Positions 34,434 to 42,565 of a stretch of 64,000 nucleotides of DNA are shown here, piece by piece. The position numbers and the translations under genes are program-made. How positions within the stretch are numbered: position 1 is the stretch's first letter; every line of letters begins with the position of its first letter. The DNA comes from Sinomicrobium soli (GTDB lineage Bacteria > Bacteroidota > Bacteroidia > Flavobacteriales > Flavobacteriaceae): NCBI RefSeq assembly GCF_003285545.1, contig NZ_QLNV01000003.1, positions 124,001-188,000 of the forward strand, written 5' to 3'. The notes under the pieces were generated by a model. It saw only the letters and a program-made list of their open reading frames with translations. It was not told the origin of the DNA and searched no databases.

Positions 34434-34812
34434 CCAATTTTATTTAAATTAAATTTAAATACAGATGTCTGAGCTATGATTTTATTGAAATTCTCCCAGG
34501 CCCTGTAGCAAAGTCTTACCTGTTATCCGATCGGGGAAATTGCTTTAACTGTTAGACGTTGAAATATCACCTCTCCGGTTACGATTAAAACGGCGGGTAT
34601 CAGATTTACCTACAGGCTGTGATTTCAGAAACGTTCACAGAGCTGGGTGTCTTTGTATGTCCTTGTAAAATAATCCGTAAGACGGTTTTGGAATCATGAG
34701 CTCAACCTGTAACTCGTAACCTGCTACCAGCAACCAAAGAGATAGTCCCCCTCAAAAAAAATTAAAAAAATCGTCTGAACTGTAACAATCATTCCCGACC
34801 TTCATCTTTATA
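34434..34812. other. Divergent intergenic region, no gene seen
   Basis: About 380 nt of mixed composition between the iron operon and the second sigma factor operon. It contains TAACTCGTAACCTGCTACC-like near-repeats around 34710-34730 and A-rich runs near the sigma gene. No open frame of protein character. Confidence 0.5.
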
Positions 34813-35394
34813 TTGAAAAACAAATCCTTTTTGAGCCTACAGGATAAACATACGGAACAGTTACTCGAGCAGTGCAAACACGGAAATACCAAGGCACAGA
34901 TCGCCATTTACAACCGCTATTACAGGGCCATGTACAATACTGCCCTCAGGATCGTAAAAGACGAGGCGGAAGCCGAAGATATCATGCAGGAGTCTTTCCT
35001 GAAGGCATTTACCAAACTGGACACCTTCCGGGGCGAGGTGACTTTCGGGGCCTGGCTGAAGCGGATCGTGGTCAATGACAGTATTTACAGCTTCCGGAAA
35101 CAACAGCAAAACCGGAAGGTCCCGATGAATGAAGCATTGCATAAGGTCGAAGATAACGACGGTATTGCTCCCGACCATGAGTTTACAGATATCAAGGCTC
35201 AAAAAGTTCTGGAAACCATGAAGACATTAAAGGACAATTACAGAGTTTCTTTGACCTTATATTTAATCGAAGGGTATGACTATGACGAAATAAGCGATAT
35301 CATGCAGATCAGTTATGCCAACTGCAGGACAACGATCAGCAGGGCCAGGGAAAGCCTGAGAAAAAAACTGGTTTCCGTGATGGAAACGGAATAA
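34813..35394 (+). CDS. ECF-type RNA polymerase sigma factor, TTG start
   Basis: A 193-residue sigma factor. Region 2: DEAEAEDIMQESFLKAFTKLDTFRG and FGAWLKRIVVNDSIYSFRK. Region 4: LKDNYRVSLTLYLIEGYDY...DEISDIMQISYANCRTTISRARESLRKKL. No ATG precedes region 2; TTG at 34813 (MKNKSFLSLQDKHTEQ) is the best start, and a second TTG lies at 34830. It opens a four-gene operon: the next start is 10 nt after the stop. Confidence 0.92.
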   Translation: MKNKSFLSLQDKHTEQLLEQCKHGNTKAQIAIYNRYYRAMYNTALRIVKDEAEAEDIMQESFLKAFTKLDTFRGEVTFGAWLKRIVVNDSIYSFRKQQQNRKVPMNEALHKVEDNDGIAPDHEFTDIKAQKVLETMKTLKDNYRVSLTLYLIEGYDYDEISDIMQISYANCRTTISRARESLRKKLVSVMETE

Positions 35395-35404
35395 AACGAA
35401 CACG

Positions 35405-35995
35405 ATGAAAAAAGATCCGATAGACGAACTATTCGATAAACCCGAGGGGCATTTCGATACCGAAGCCCCCCGTGCAGACCACCGCGATCGCTTCCTGGAA
35501 AAACTTTCGGCCTGCGCAGGCACGAAAACCAGGACGGGACCTCCGAAAAATTTATGGAGGACCTTATCGGTTGCAGCGTCTCTTGTCGTATTGCTCGGGC
35601 TGGGCTGGATCGTATTCCGGATCCCGCCGCCTTCCCCGGTCGATATGGCCCCCGAAACGGAAGAAATACAAACCAATCCGGAACTGAAAAGAACACAGTA
35701 TTATTTCTCCTCTCTTATCCGGGAAGAGCTGCAGAAAATAAGGGAAAATGCAGATACCGAAGAAACGAGGACCATCATGGAGGATGCCCTGGAACGACTG
35801 GCCCTCATGGAGAATGACTACAACAAACTGGAACAAGAATTACAGCGCAACGGATACAGTAAAAAACTGCTCCATGCCATGATCACCAATTTTCAGACGA
35901 GGATCACCCTCTTGCAAAACGTCATGGAGCAGATCGAGGAAACAAAAGCATTAAAACAAGTAACACAGGAAAGTCATGAAGAAAACAGGATATAG
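35405..35995 (+). CDS. Putative anti-sigma factor, single-pass membrane protein
   Basis: A 196-residue protein with a cytoplasmic N-terminus (about 1-50, including HFDTEAPRADHRDRFLEKL), one transmembrane helix (LSVAASLVVLLGLGWIVF, about 54-71), a proline-rich step PPPSPV and a long helical, coiled-coil-like periplasmic part (about 90-190). The HRDRFLEKL segment with a nearby histidine is common in Bacteroidota membrane anti-sigma proteins. It sits 10 nt after the sigma factor and overlaps the next gene by 20 nt. Confidence 0.75.
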   Translation: MKKDPIDELFDKPEGHFDTEAPRADHRDRFLEKLSACAGTKTRTGPPKNLWRTLSVAASLVVLLGLGWIVFRIPPPSPVDMAPETEEIQTNPELKRTQYYFSSLIREELQKIRENADTEETRTIMEDALERLALMENDYNKLEQELQRNGYSKKLLHAMITNFQTRITLLQNVMEQIEETKALKQVTQESHEENRI

Positions 35996-37061
35996 GATCG
36001 GGACCCTTATGCTCGCTATTGCCTTCCCGGTAATAGCACTCGCCCACGGGCCGGGAACAAAGTGGAACGGACGTTACAGCAAGGAAAAGAAAATCGAGAA
36101 ATCGTTTGATGTGAATGCCAGTGCGCTGTTAAAGGTAAATAATTCCTACGGGAATATTTATATCACCTCCTGGGAACAAAACCGTATAGAGATCGAAGTT
36201 CATATCAGGACCAACGGGAACAACGAGGAAAAGGTACAGCAAAAACTCGACGAGATCGACGTGGAGTTCGAAGCCGGCAAAAGCATGGTTTCCGCCAGAA
36301 CCGTATTTGGCAGTAAAAAATGGAGATGGAGCTCGGGCGGCAATGTCAGCATGGAAATAAACTACACCGTCAAACTCCCTGCGACCAATAATGTAGACCT
36401 GAGCAATGATTACGGAAGCATCCGCCTCGACCGCCTGAAAGGCAAGGCCAGAATAAGCTGTGACTACGGGAAACTGGACCTGGGCGAACTGTATGCGGAC
36501 AACAATGAATTGTCTTTCGATTACACCACCAAGTCCACCATCTCTTATATGAAAGGGGGGACCATCAGTGCCGACTATTCCGGTTTTATCCTCGAAAAAA
36601 CGGAACACCTCAACCTGAGTGCGGACTATACCTCATCGGAGATCCATGAGATCGGCAAGCTCGAATACTCCTGTGATTACGGCAGCCTGAACGTGGAAAA
36701 GGCAAAAAGCATCCGGGGAAGCGGGGACTACCTGTCTACCAGGATCGGGACGGTACACGGGGACCTCGGAATTACTTCTGATTACGGTTCCATAAAAATA
36801 TCGGAACTGGCTGCGGATGCCGGCAATGTCAATATCCGGTCCGATTATACCGGGATCAGGATAGGATTTGATCAGAATTACAGTTTTGACTTCGAAATAA
36901 AACTGGATTATGCCGGGTTTAAAGGAGAAGACAGTTTCGAATACGACATAAAACGGGAAACAGGCACGGAGAAGTACTACAAGGGTTCTTACGGTAATTC
37001 CCCGGCCAGAACATTAACCATCACTTCAGATTACGGGGGAGTTACCCTATACCGGAACTAA
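35976..37061 (+). CDS. Exported DUF4097-like repeat protein
   Basis: A 361-residue protein with signal peptide MKKTGYRIGTLMLAIAFPVIALA. The mature chain is a predicted beta-solenoid: a short turn motif recurs with a spacing of about 15-25 residues, as in SNDYGSIRL, SCDYGKLDL, SADYSGFIL, SADYTSSEI, SCDYGSLNV, TSDYGSIKI, RSDYTGIRI and TSDYGGVTL. This is the adhesin-like DUF4097 pattern found in many proteins downstream of sigma/anti-sigma pairs. Its start overlaps the anti-sigma gene by 20 nt, so translation is coupled. Likely periplasmic or surface-located; function unknown. Confidence 0.8.
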   Translation: MKKTGYRIGTLMLAIAFPVIALAHGPGTKWNGRYSKEKKIEKSFDVNASALLKVNNSYGNIYITSWEQNRIEIEVHIRTNGNNEEKVQQKLDEIDVEFEAGKSMVSARTVFGSKKWRWSSGGNVSMEINYTVKLPATNNVDLSNDYGSIRLDRLKGKARISCDYGKLDLGELYADNNELSFDYTTKSTISYMKGGTISADYSGFILEKTEHLNLSADYTSSEIHEIGKLEYSCDYGSLNVEKAKSIRGSGDYLSTRIGTVHGDLGITSDYGSIKISELAADAGNVNIRSDYTGIRIGFDQNYSFDFEIKLDYAGFKGEDSFEYDIKRETGTEKYYKGSYGNSPARTLTITSDYGGVTLYRN

Positions 37062-37092
37062 ACCGTGACCTGCATTAAATCACAGATCAAAA

Positions 37093-37815
37093 ATGAAAAA
37101 AATCATCACACTTTGCATCGCCATGTCATTTGTGTCAGCTACAAATGCACAATGGTTTGGGAACAAGAAAATAACCGGGAACGGAAAGGTTGTCAAAACC
37201 GACCGGGAAACGGCAAATTACGACGAAATAGGTGTTGCCGGCATGTTTGACGTTGTCCTGGTATCCGGCGGGGAAGGCCATATTACCATAGAAGCCGAAG
37301 AAAACCTCCTGGAATACATAGAAACCGAGGTAAAGGGAAGTACCCTGAAGATCAAAACCACCAGGGGTATCAACCTGAGGCCGCGAAAAAAGATACTGGT
37401 CACCATTCCGTTCGAAGAAATTTCAGCAGTATCGCTGGCCGGCTCCGGAAGCATTACCGGGAAATCCCCGGTCAGGGCTTCCGGTTTCAGTACCAGCCTG
37501 GCAGGATCGGGCGACATAGACCTCACCGTGGAAGCCGACAGGGTCGAGAGCAATATCGCGGGTTCGGGAGATATAAAGCTCAGGGGAAAAGCAAAAAATT
37601 ACAAGGGTCAGGTTTCCGGTTCCGGGGATATTCACGCCTTTGAACTCACCACCGACGAAGCCGACCTGTCGGTATCGGGCTCCGGCGATATCCGGGTGTA
37701 CTGCGCACAGCAACTCACCGCAAGGATATCCGGTTCGGGAAGCGTGCTGTACAAGGGCAACCCTAAAGAAGATTCGAAGGTATCCGGTTCCGGAAAAATA
37801 AAAAAAGAAGGGTGA
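37093..37815 (+). CDS. Head GIN domain (DUF2807) exported protein
   Basis: A 240-residue exported protein, signal peptide MKKIITLCIAMSFVSATNAQ. The mature part is a right-handed beta-solenoid of the DUF2807 kind, with turns of the form (A/S)GSG(S/D)I recurring about every 20 residues: LAGSGSITG, LAGSGDIDL, IAGSGDIKL, VSGSGDIHA, VSGSGDIRV, ISGSGSVLY and VSGSGKIKK. The head segment ANYDEIGVAGMFDVVLVSGGEGHITIEAEENLL is the family signature. It follows the DUF4097-like gene by 31 nt and ends the sigma factor operon at a hairpin. Confidence 0.9.
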   Translation: MKKIITLCIAMSFVSATNAQWFGNKKITGNGKVVKTDRETANYDEIGVAGMFDVVLVSGGEGHITIEAEENLLEYIETEVKGSTLKIKTTRGINLRPRKKILVTIPFEEISAVSLAGSGSITGKSPVRASGFSTSLAGSGDIDLTVEADRVESNIAGSGDIKLRGKAKNYKGQVSGSGDIHAFELTTDEADLSVSGSGDIRVYCAQQLTARISGSGSVLYKGNPKEDSKVSGSGKIKKEG

Positions 37816-37830
37816 AATCCGACGCGTTAC

Positions 37831-37855
37831 AGGTCCCCGATATTGCGGGGACTTG
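37831..37855. terminator. Hairpin between convergent genes
   Basis: GTCCCCG (37833-37839), loop ATATTG, CGGGGAC (37846-37852), flanked by a weak T-rich tail. It lies 16 nt after the GIN gene and 27 nt after the symporter gene on the other strand. Confidence 0.6.
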
Positions 37856-37878
37856 TATTATAACACACCCCCCGGGGG

Positions 37879-39555
37879 TCATATCCCGCGGTATTCCGGC
37901 AGCTTCCTGTAGATCATCCAGGAGATCAATCCGACCACTATCCCTACAGAGAGCGTTATCCACAACGCTTTATGATCTGTCATCAGGGCCAGGATTATAA
38001 ATATGATCGCAGTTACGGCCATAGTCCTGGCCAGCACGCGGAGTCCGAAACTGTTCTGTGCCTCACTGCTCTTTAAATCTTCGGCAGCCTGCTTTTCATC
38101 TGCGGTTTTACGGTGAACGGACTTGTAACGGAGGTAATCATCCGATACTTTTCCCCTGCTCCCCGCCCAGATCTCATAGGCTCCGAGAAGTATCACCGGA
38201 ATAAGGGCCCCTGCCAGCATTTCTTCGGCCCGGCTCAACGAAATACCGGTAAAGAGGGGATGAAAAAATTTAAGATAAACATTCAGGGAAAGCCCTAAGA
38301 TCGTGCACCACAAAACGGACTTTCCCGTATGATGTTTCGAAAACAAGGCCCAGACAGGCGGGCCGTAGAGCGAACACCCGGTAACGGCGCCCACACTCAG
38401 TACAATCTCCACAATTCCCCCGGCAGAAGGCACCAGCAAGGCTACACCGATCGTCATGAGCCCGAAAACAACAACGGCCAGTTTCGCGATCACCATCAGG
38501 TGCGCGGGCCTGGTATCCGGGCGTACCGACCGGTACAGGTCGTTGGTAAATACTGCGGCGGCCAGGTTCAGGGTCGTATTGACAGAACTCGCCGTGGCAA
38601 AGACCATCCCTCCCAGCATCAGGCCGATCAGCCCCCGGGGAAGCACTTCCTTGCACATCATCAGGTAGGCCCCTTCACTTTCCAGTCCCGACAAACCCGG
38701 GTTTACCAGGCGGTATATCACGGGAGGTAACATCCAGATCAGGGGACTGACCAGGTATAGTGCGGCAAAGAGATATCCTACCTTTTTTGCCGATGCAGGG
38801 CTGTCTACACTGGTATAGCGCTGTACATAAGCCCAGTTCCCGCCTATAAATATGCCGTTATAGACTCCGAAGGCCAGTAAGAACAGCCAGGAATATTCTT
38901 CATTCACCGGCATAAAGAAACCTTCCGGTGCATCCCGGAACAGGGTATCTATCCCCCCTATACTGTCAAAAGCCAGGGGTACCACAATAAGTACGGCCCC
39001 CGTAAGTACGATAAACTGTACCACATCAGTGATCATGACCCCCCATAAGCCCCCTACCACCGTATAGATAATGATCAGGGCCCCCAATGCCAGAATACAG
39101 GCTTCTATCGGAAACCCGGTAGACACATTGATGATCTTGGCTACCGGGTACAGAAAGGCCCCGGTATACATTAAAGAGATCAGCAGGATAAGGTAACTGT
39201 AGAATTTCTGTATGGTGATCCCCAGCCTTTCAGATACGAATTGAGCTGCTGTCAGGGCCCGCGACCGCTGCCAGGCAGGAGCGATAAACATCCCGACAAA
39301 AAATCCGCCCAGGCACATGGTGAGCTGAATGGCTACCGATACAAAACCGTACTCATAGGCTATGGAGCCCCATACGACAAAGGTCCCTGCAGAAAAAAAG
39401 CTCATAAACAAGGACAGCGAACTGATCTGCCACGGTACGGCGCCCCCGGCGGCAAAATACGACTTCATCGAATTGCCCGTTTTTCCGAAAGACAGCCCTG
39501 CCGCTACTATAATACCTGTAAAGACAAGCATTACGATATAATCCAGAATTCCCAT
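37879..39555 (-). CDS. Sodium:solute symporter (SSS family)
   Basis: A 558-residue inner-membrane transporter of the SSS/SLC5 family that couples solute uptake to sodium. The start MGILDYIVMLVFTGIIVAAG at 39555 places the first helix at the N-terminus. About 13 helices are visible, including SYFAAGGAVPWQISSLSLFMSFFSAGTFVVWGS and QFVSERLGITIQKFYSYLILL. YTVVGGLWGVMITDVVQF is the family's core-helix motif. SSS members in such loci carry sugars, myo-inositol, sialic acid or carboxylates; the substrate cannot be read from sequence. It starts 10 nt after the FAD oxidoreductase gene, so both are one operon. Confidence 0.9.
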   Translation of the reverse strand: MGILDYIVMLVFTGIIVAAGLSFGKTGNSMKSYFAAGGAVPWQISSLSLFMSFFSAGTFVVWGSIAYEYGFVSVAIQLTMCLGGFFVGMFIAPAWQRSRALTAAQFVSERLGITIQKFYSYLILLISLMYTGAFLYPVAKIINVSTGFPIEACILALGALIIIYTVVGGLWGVMITDVVQFIVLTGAVLIVVPLAFDSIGGIDTLFRDAPEGFFMPVNEEYSWLFLLAFGVYNGIFIGGNWAYVQRYTSVDSPASAKKVGYLFAALYLVSPLIWMLPPVIYRLVNPGLSGLESEGAYLMMCKEVLPRGLIGLMLGGMVFATASSVNTTLNLAAAVFTNDLYRSVRPDTRPAHLMVIAKLAVVVFGLMTIGVALLVPSAGGIVEIVLSVGAVTGCSLYGPPVWALFSKHHTGKSVLWCTILGLSLNVYLKFFHPLFTGISLSRAEEMLAGALIPVILLGAYEIWAGSRGKVSDDYLRYKSVHRKTADEKQAAEDLKSSEAQNSFGLRVLARTMAVTAIIFIILALMTDHKALWITLSVGIVVGLISWMIYRKLPEYRGI

Positions 39556-39565
39556 AGCTATCTCT

Positions 39566-41953
39566 TTAACGGTAACAACGAACCCCGAACAGTGCAGCGG
39601 GAACATTGGCCGAAGGATGTTCCAGCACGATAGTCAGCTCCCCCGTCGTTACCGGATCTTCCAAAAATACATTATTTATCGTCTGGTAATTCCCCTCTTT
39701 TTTATACAATACATTCCCCCGGTCGTCAAGGATATGGTAATTCCTGACACAAAACGGCATCACATCTTCCGGGTGCCCCATCAGGACGCTTTCCATGGGA
39801 TGATCGTAATCGGTATCGAAAAACAGGTCGATCCTGCTTATCCTTTCAGGGTTCTCCCAGCGGATACGGACGGTCGGGCGCTTATCGTTCAGATCGGCCA
39901 CCCAGGCATTGGGTGACGTAGTAGGCCTGTAAACCCCGTTCCGGATATTCTCCTTATCAAAAGGCTGCAGCGGCGGATCGATGCTCAGGGCTAAATTGTG
40001 CCCTTCCGGGCGCCGCTGGGGGCACCAGAACTCAAAAGTATCCATCCCTATGTCTTCCGGAGGGGTCTGTTTCCCGAAGTTCGACACCGCCTTATTCACC
40101 AGGTTAAATGCAGATAACACCCCGGTAAGCCTGAGGGAGGAACGGAACAGTTTGATATCCGGGTTTTCACGCAGGATCAGAAAGGCATAGGCTTCCTCTT
40201 CCATCACTGCAGAAAATTCAAGCTTAAGCGTTCTCCGCCCCTGCTTTGTTTCCACCGATTTCTTTTCCAGGATGACATCGGGGGTAAAATTACCTGTCCT
40301 GGAACTGGTCCTCAACTCGACCTCCACGGTAGTGTTTTTCAGAACGGCCAGGTCAAAAGTCAGGGAAGGTACTCTTCCCTGTTTCAGGGGAAGCAGCTGG
40401 GCCACGGAAATATCCAGGGGCAGTACAAGATCTGCATTCAGGGTATCCAGGCAAAAGGTACCGGAGACCTCCAGGGTAGCCTGCCGTACCAGGTCGAGCT
40501 CATCATGCAGGGCAAGCCCGGGAATATGCTGCCCGCTTTTCAGCAATTCCTGCTGCAGATCACCGATAAAGCCCTTGCTTATAATATCCCGGGGATCCAG
40601 ATATCTTTTCGCAGTACAGATGTCATTTCCGGCCGCTTTATGTACAGGCCCCTCTCCTCCTCCGGGATAATATCGGTGCTGTTCCATTTCCGCAAATTCT
40701 ACTTCTGCCGGTGCCTTTTCCCGGGCAATATAGGCCGCCATGCCTATGGCCTGCCCGATATAGGCTGCCGTGGCCATGACCCGGGTAGAAGCAAAAGCCA
40801 CATGGGTGGTACTGATAATGCGCCCTGCCAGGAAAAGATTTTTAATATTTCTGCTGTACAGGCAGCGGTAAGGTATCTGGTATATCCCTTTGGAATGCCA
40901 CTGGTTGCAGCCCGGTTTTTCGCTGAACACACCGTCTGCAGGGTGCAGGTCGATAGACCATCCGCCATAGGCCACGGCATCATCGTGCGCCTTTTGCTCC
41001 ACAATATCCTGCTGGCGTAATATATAATCCCCTTCAAACCTGCGGCTCTCCCGCTTTCCCGGGATCATCCCCACCCATTCCAGGGTCATGGTCTCCGCTT
41101 CCGGGTACTCCCCCGAATTCTTGATATAATCCCACGCGCCGTACACGATCTTCCACAGTTCCCACTTGATCTTTTCGGTATCGTGTATCGTATCCATCCG
41201 CCCCCCGTATTCCAGCCACCAGAGTTTACATCCGTACTCTTTGGCATTAAAACTCCTGAACCGGGGGATTTCCCTGCGTACATCCATTGCAAAATCCGGG
41301 GCTTTATACTTTACCGGCCTTCCGGTATCCTTGCTGTAAAAATACAGGCTGTGCCCCAGCAATTCCCCGTATTCCTCGGTAGGGGCAAATTTCTCTCCGA
41401 ATTCCTCCTGCCTTTCCGCTCCCATCCGGAATGCCGATCCGGAAAGAAAACCCACAATACCGTCGCCCGAAGCATCACAGAACAGCGGAGCATGGACCAC
41501 ATATTCGGTAGAATTCTGGCTGCAGAACCCTTTTACCGACCCGATCCTGTCTGCTTCCGGTTTATACACTTCATAAACAGCAGTGTTTAACAGCAGCGTT
41601 ATGTTGGGTTCACTCTTTACCTTATCGAGGAGGATCATATCCAGGATCAGGGGGTTCCCTTCCCTGTTCCGGTACATGTTTTCCACCAGGATCTCATCGA
41701 TAACCCCGCCCTCACGGCTCCACCTGTTGTTATTGCCGAGATGGGAAGTGGCCCCGAGGATCCACAGGCGCACTTCACTGGATGAATTTCCCCCCAGTAC
41801 CGGCCTGTCCTGGATCAATACTACCCTGATCCCCTTTCGCGCCGCCGTAATGGCCGTACACACCCCGGAAAGTCCCCCACCTATAACCGCCAGCTCCGTA
41901 TGATGAATTTCGCTCTTTAACGCTCTCTTTAATTCATAACCTTTTTTTATCAT
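39566..41953 (-). CDS. FAD-dependent oxidoreductase with C-terminal beta-domain
   Basis: A 795-residue protein (start MIKKGYELKRALKSE at 41953; an ATG 13 codons upstream at 41992 is possible). It belongs to the large FAD_oxidored group. The dinucleotide motif VIGGGLSGVCTAITAARKG is near residue 23 and RPVLGGNSSSEVRLW near 53; the FAD-binding end LFLAGRIISTTHVAFASTRVMATAAYIGQAIGMAA is near 400. The last 250 residues look like a beta-sandwich carbohydrate-binding or galactose-binding-like domain. No signal peptide is evident. Such genes recur in Bacteroidota glycan loci, but their reaction is not established. A YTGGT-triplet operator overlaps its promoter. Confidence 0.85.
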   Translation of the reverse strand: MIKKGYELKRALKSEIHHTELAVIGGGLSGVCTAITAARKGIRVVLIQDRPVLGGNSSSEVRLWILGATSHLGNNNRWSREGGVIDEILVENMYRNREGNPLILDMILLDKVKSEPNITLLLNTAVYEVYKPEADRIGSVKGFCSQNSTEYVVHAPLFCDASGDGIVGFLSGSAFRMGAERQEEFGEKFAPTEEYGELLGHSLYFYSKDTGRPVKYKAPDFAMDVRREIPRFRSFNAKEYGCKLWWLEYGGRMDTIHDTEKIKWELWKIVYGAWDYIKNSGEYPEAETMTLEWVGMIPGKRESRRFEGDYILRQQDIVEQKAHDDAVAYGGWSIDLHPADGVFSEKPGCNQWHSKGIYQIPYRCLYSRNIKNLFLAGRIISTTHVAFASTRVMATAAYIGQAIGMAAYIAREKAPAEVEFAEMEQHRYYPGGGEGPVHKAAGNDICTAKRYLDPRDIISKGFIGDLQQELLKSGQHIPGLALHDELDLVRQATLEVSGTFCLDTLNADLVLPLDISVAQLLPLKQGRVPSLTFDLAVLKNTTVEVELRTSSRTGNFTPDVILEKKSVETKQGRRTLKLEFSAVMEEEAYAFLILRENPDIKLFRSSLRLTGVLSAFNLVNKAVSNFGKQTPPEDIGMDTFEFWCPQRRPEGHNLALSIDPPLQPFDKENIRNGVYRPTTSPNAWVADLNDKRPTVRIRWENPERISRIDLFFDTDYDHPMESVLMGHPEDVMPFCVRNYHILDDRGNVLYKKEGNYQTINNVFLEDPVTTGELTIVLEHPSANVPAALFGVRCYR

Positions 41954-42014
41954 AATCCTGTCTTCTTTACCTTTTTTCCCGATATTAAACATTGACCTTT
42001 TTAACTCAAACCGA

Positions 42015-42022
42015 CAAAACTA
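42015..42022 (-). promoter_or_regulatory. -7 promoter element for the FAD oxidoreductase operon
   Basis: Minus-strand TAGTTTTG matches TAnnTTTG and directly abuts the YTGGT triplet at 42025-42039, which therefore fills the -33 to -7 spacer. Confidence 0.45.
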
Positions 42023-42024
42023 TA

Positions 42025-42039
42025 CTGGTCTGGTCTGGT
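42025..42039. promoter_or_regulatory. YTGGT triplet operator-like element, copy 1
   Basis: Three perfect tandem pentamers CTGGT-CTGGT-CTGGT. The same architecture occurs at 55505, 55812 and 55907. Its place inside the promoter suggests repression when bound. Confidence 0.6.
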
Positions 42040-42565
42040 TTAAAATCAAAGAAAAGAAAAACCATTAGCATAAACAAATATTTTTTCTTGTTATCTATTC
42101 TCAATCATTATTTCACAGAAAAGAGATCAGTATATCTCAATGTTTTTTAGATATTTTACAACATAATCAGGTATTTTCTTACATAAATTTGAAACACTGC
42201 GAAAGTAATCAGTGCAGAAAGAGACTACCCCAAAGCCTTTCTTATCCTAAAAAACAGACCCGTGGTTGATTACCTAATAAGACATGACGTGATTCAAAAA
42301 AGAGAATTCTGTCACGCTAACCTTTATCTTTAATTATCTATAACTATTTATCTGCTATAGAAGATTTATCAGTTTCTACAGCTTCATGAAACATTAATTG
42401 CATTTCCCATGATAAATACTATCTGGATATATTTAACTGCACGAGCCCTTATCTTCTTAATATTTTACAAGCCAATACTTCTTTAATCACTCCGGACAAA
42501 TTCTAAAATAGAAAGAACATAAAAAACCCTCGATAAAACCCTGAAATTTTGCTTTCCCTTAAACT
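42040..42565. other. A+T-rich intergenic region, no gene seen
   Basis: About 525 nt with very low G+C between the sulfatase stop and the FAD oxidoreductase promoter. No frame longer than a few dozen codons and no clear terminator hairpin was found. Confidence 0.5.
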
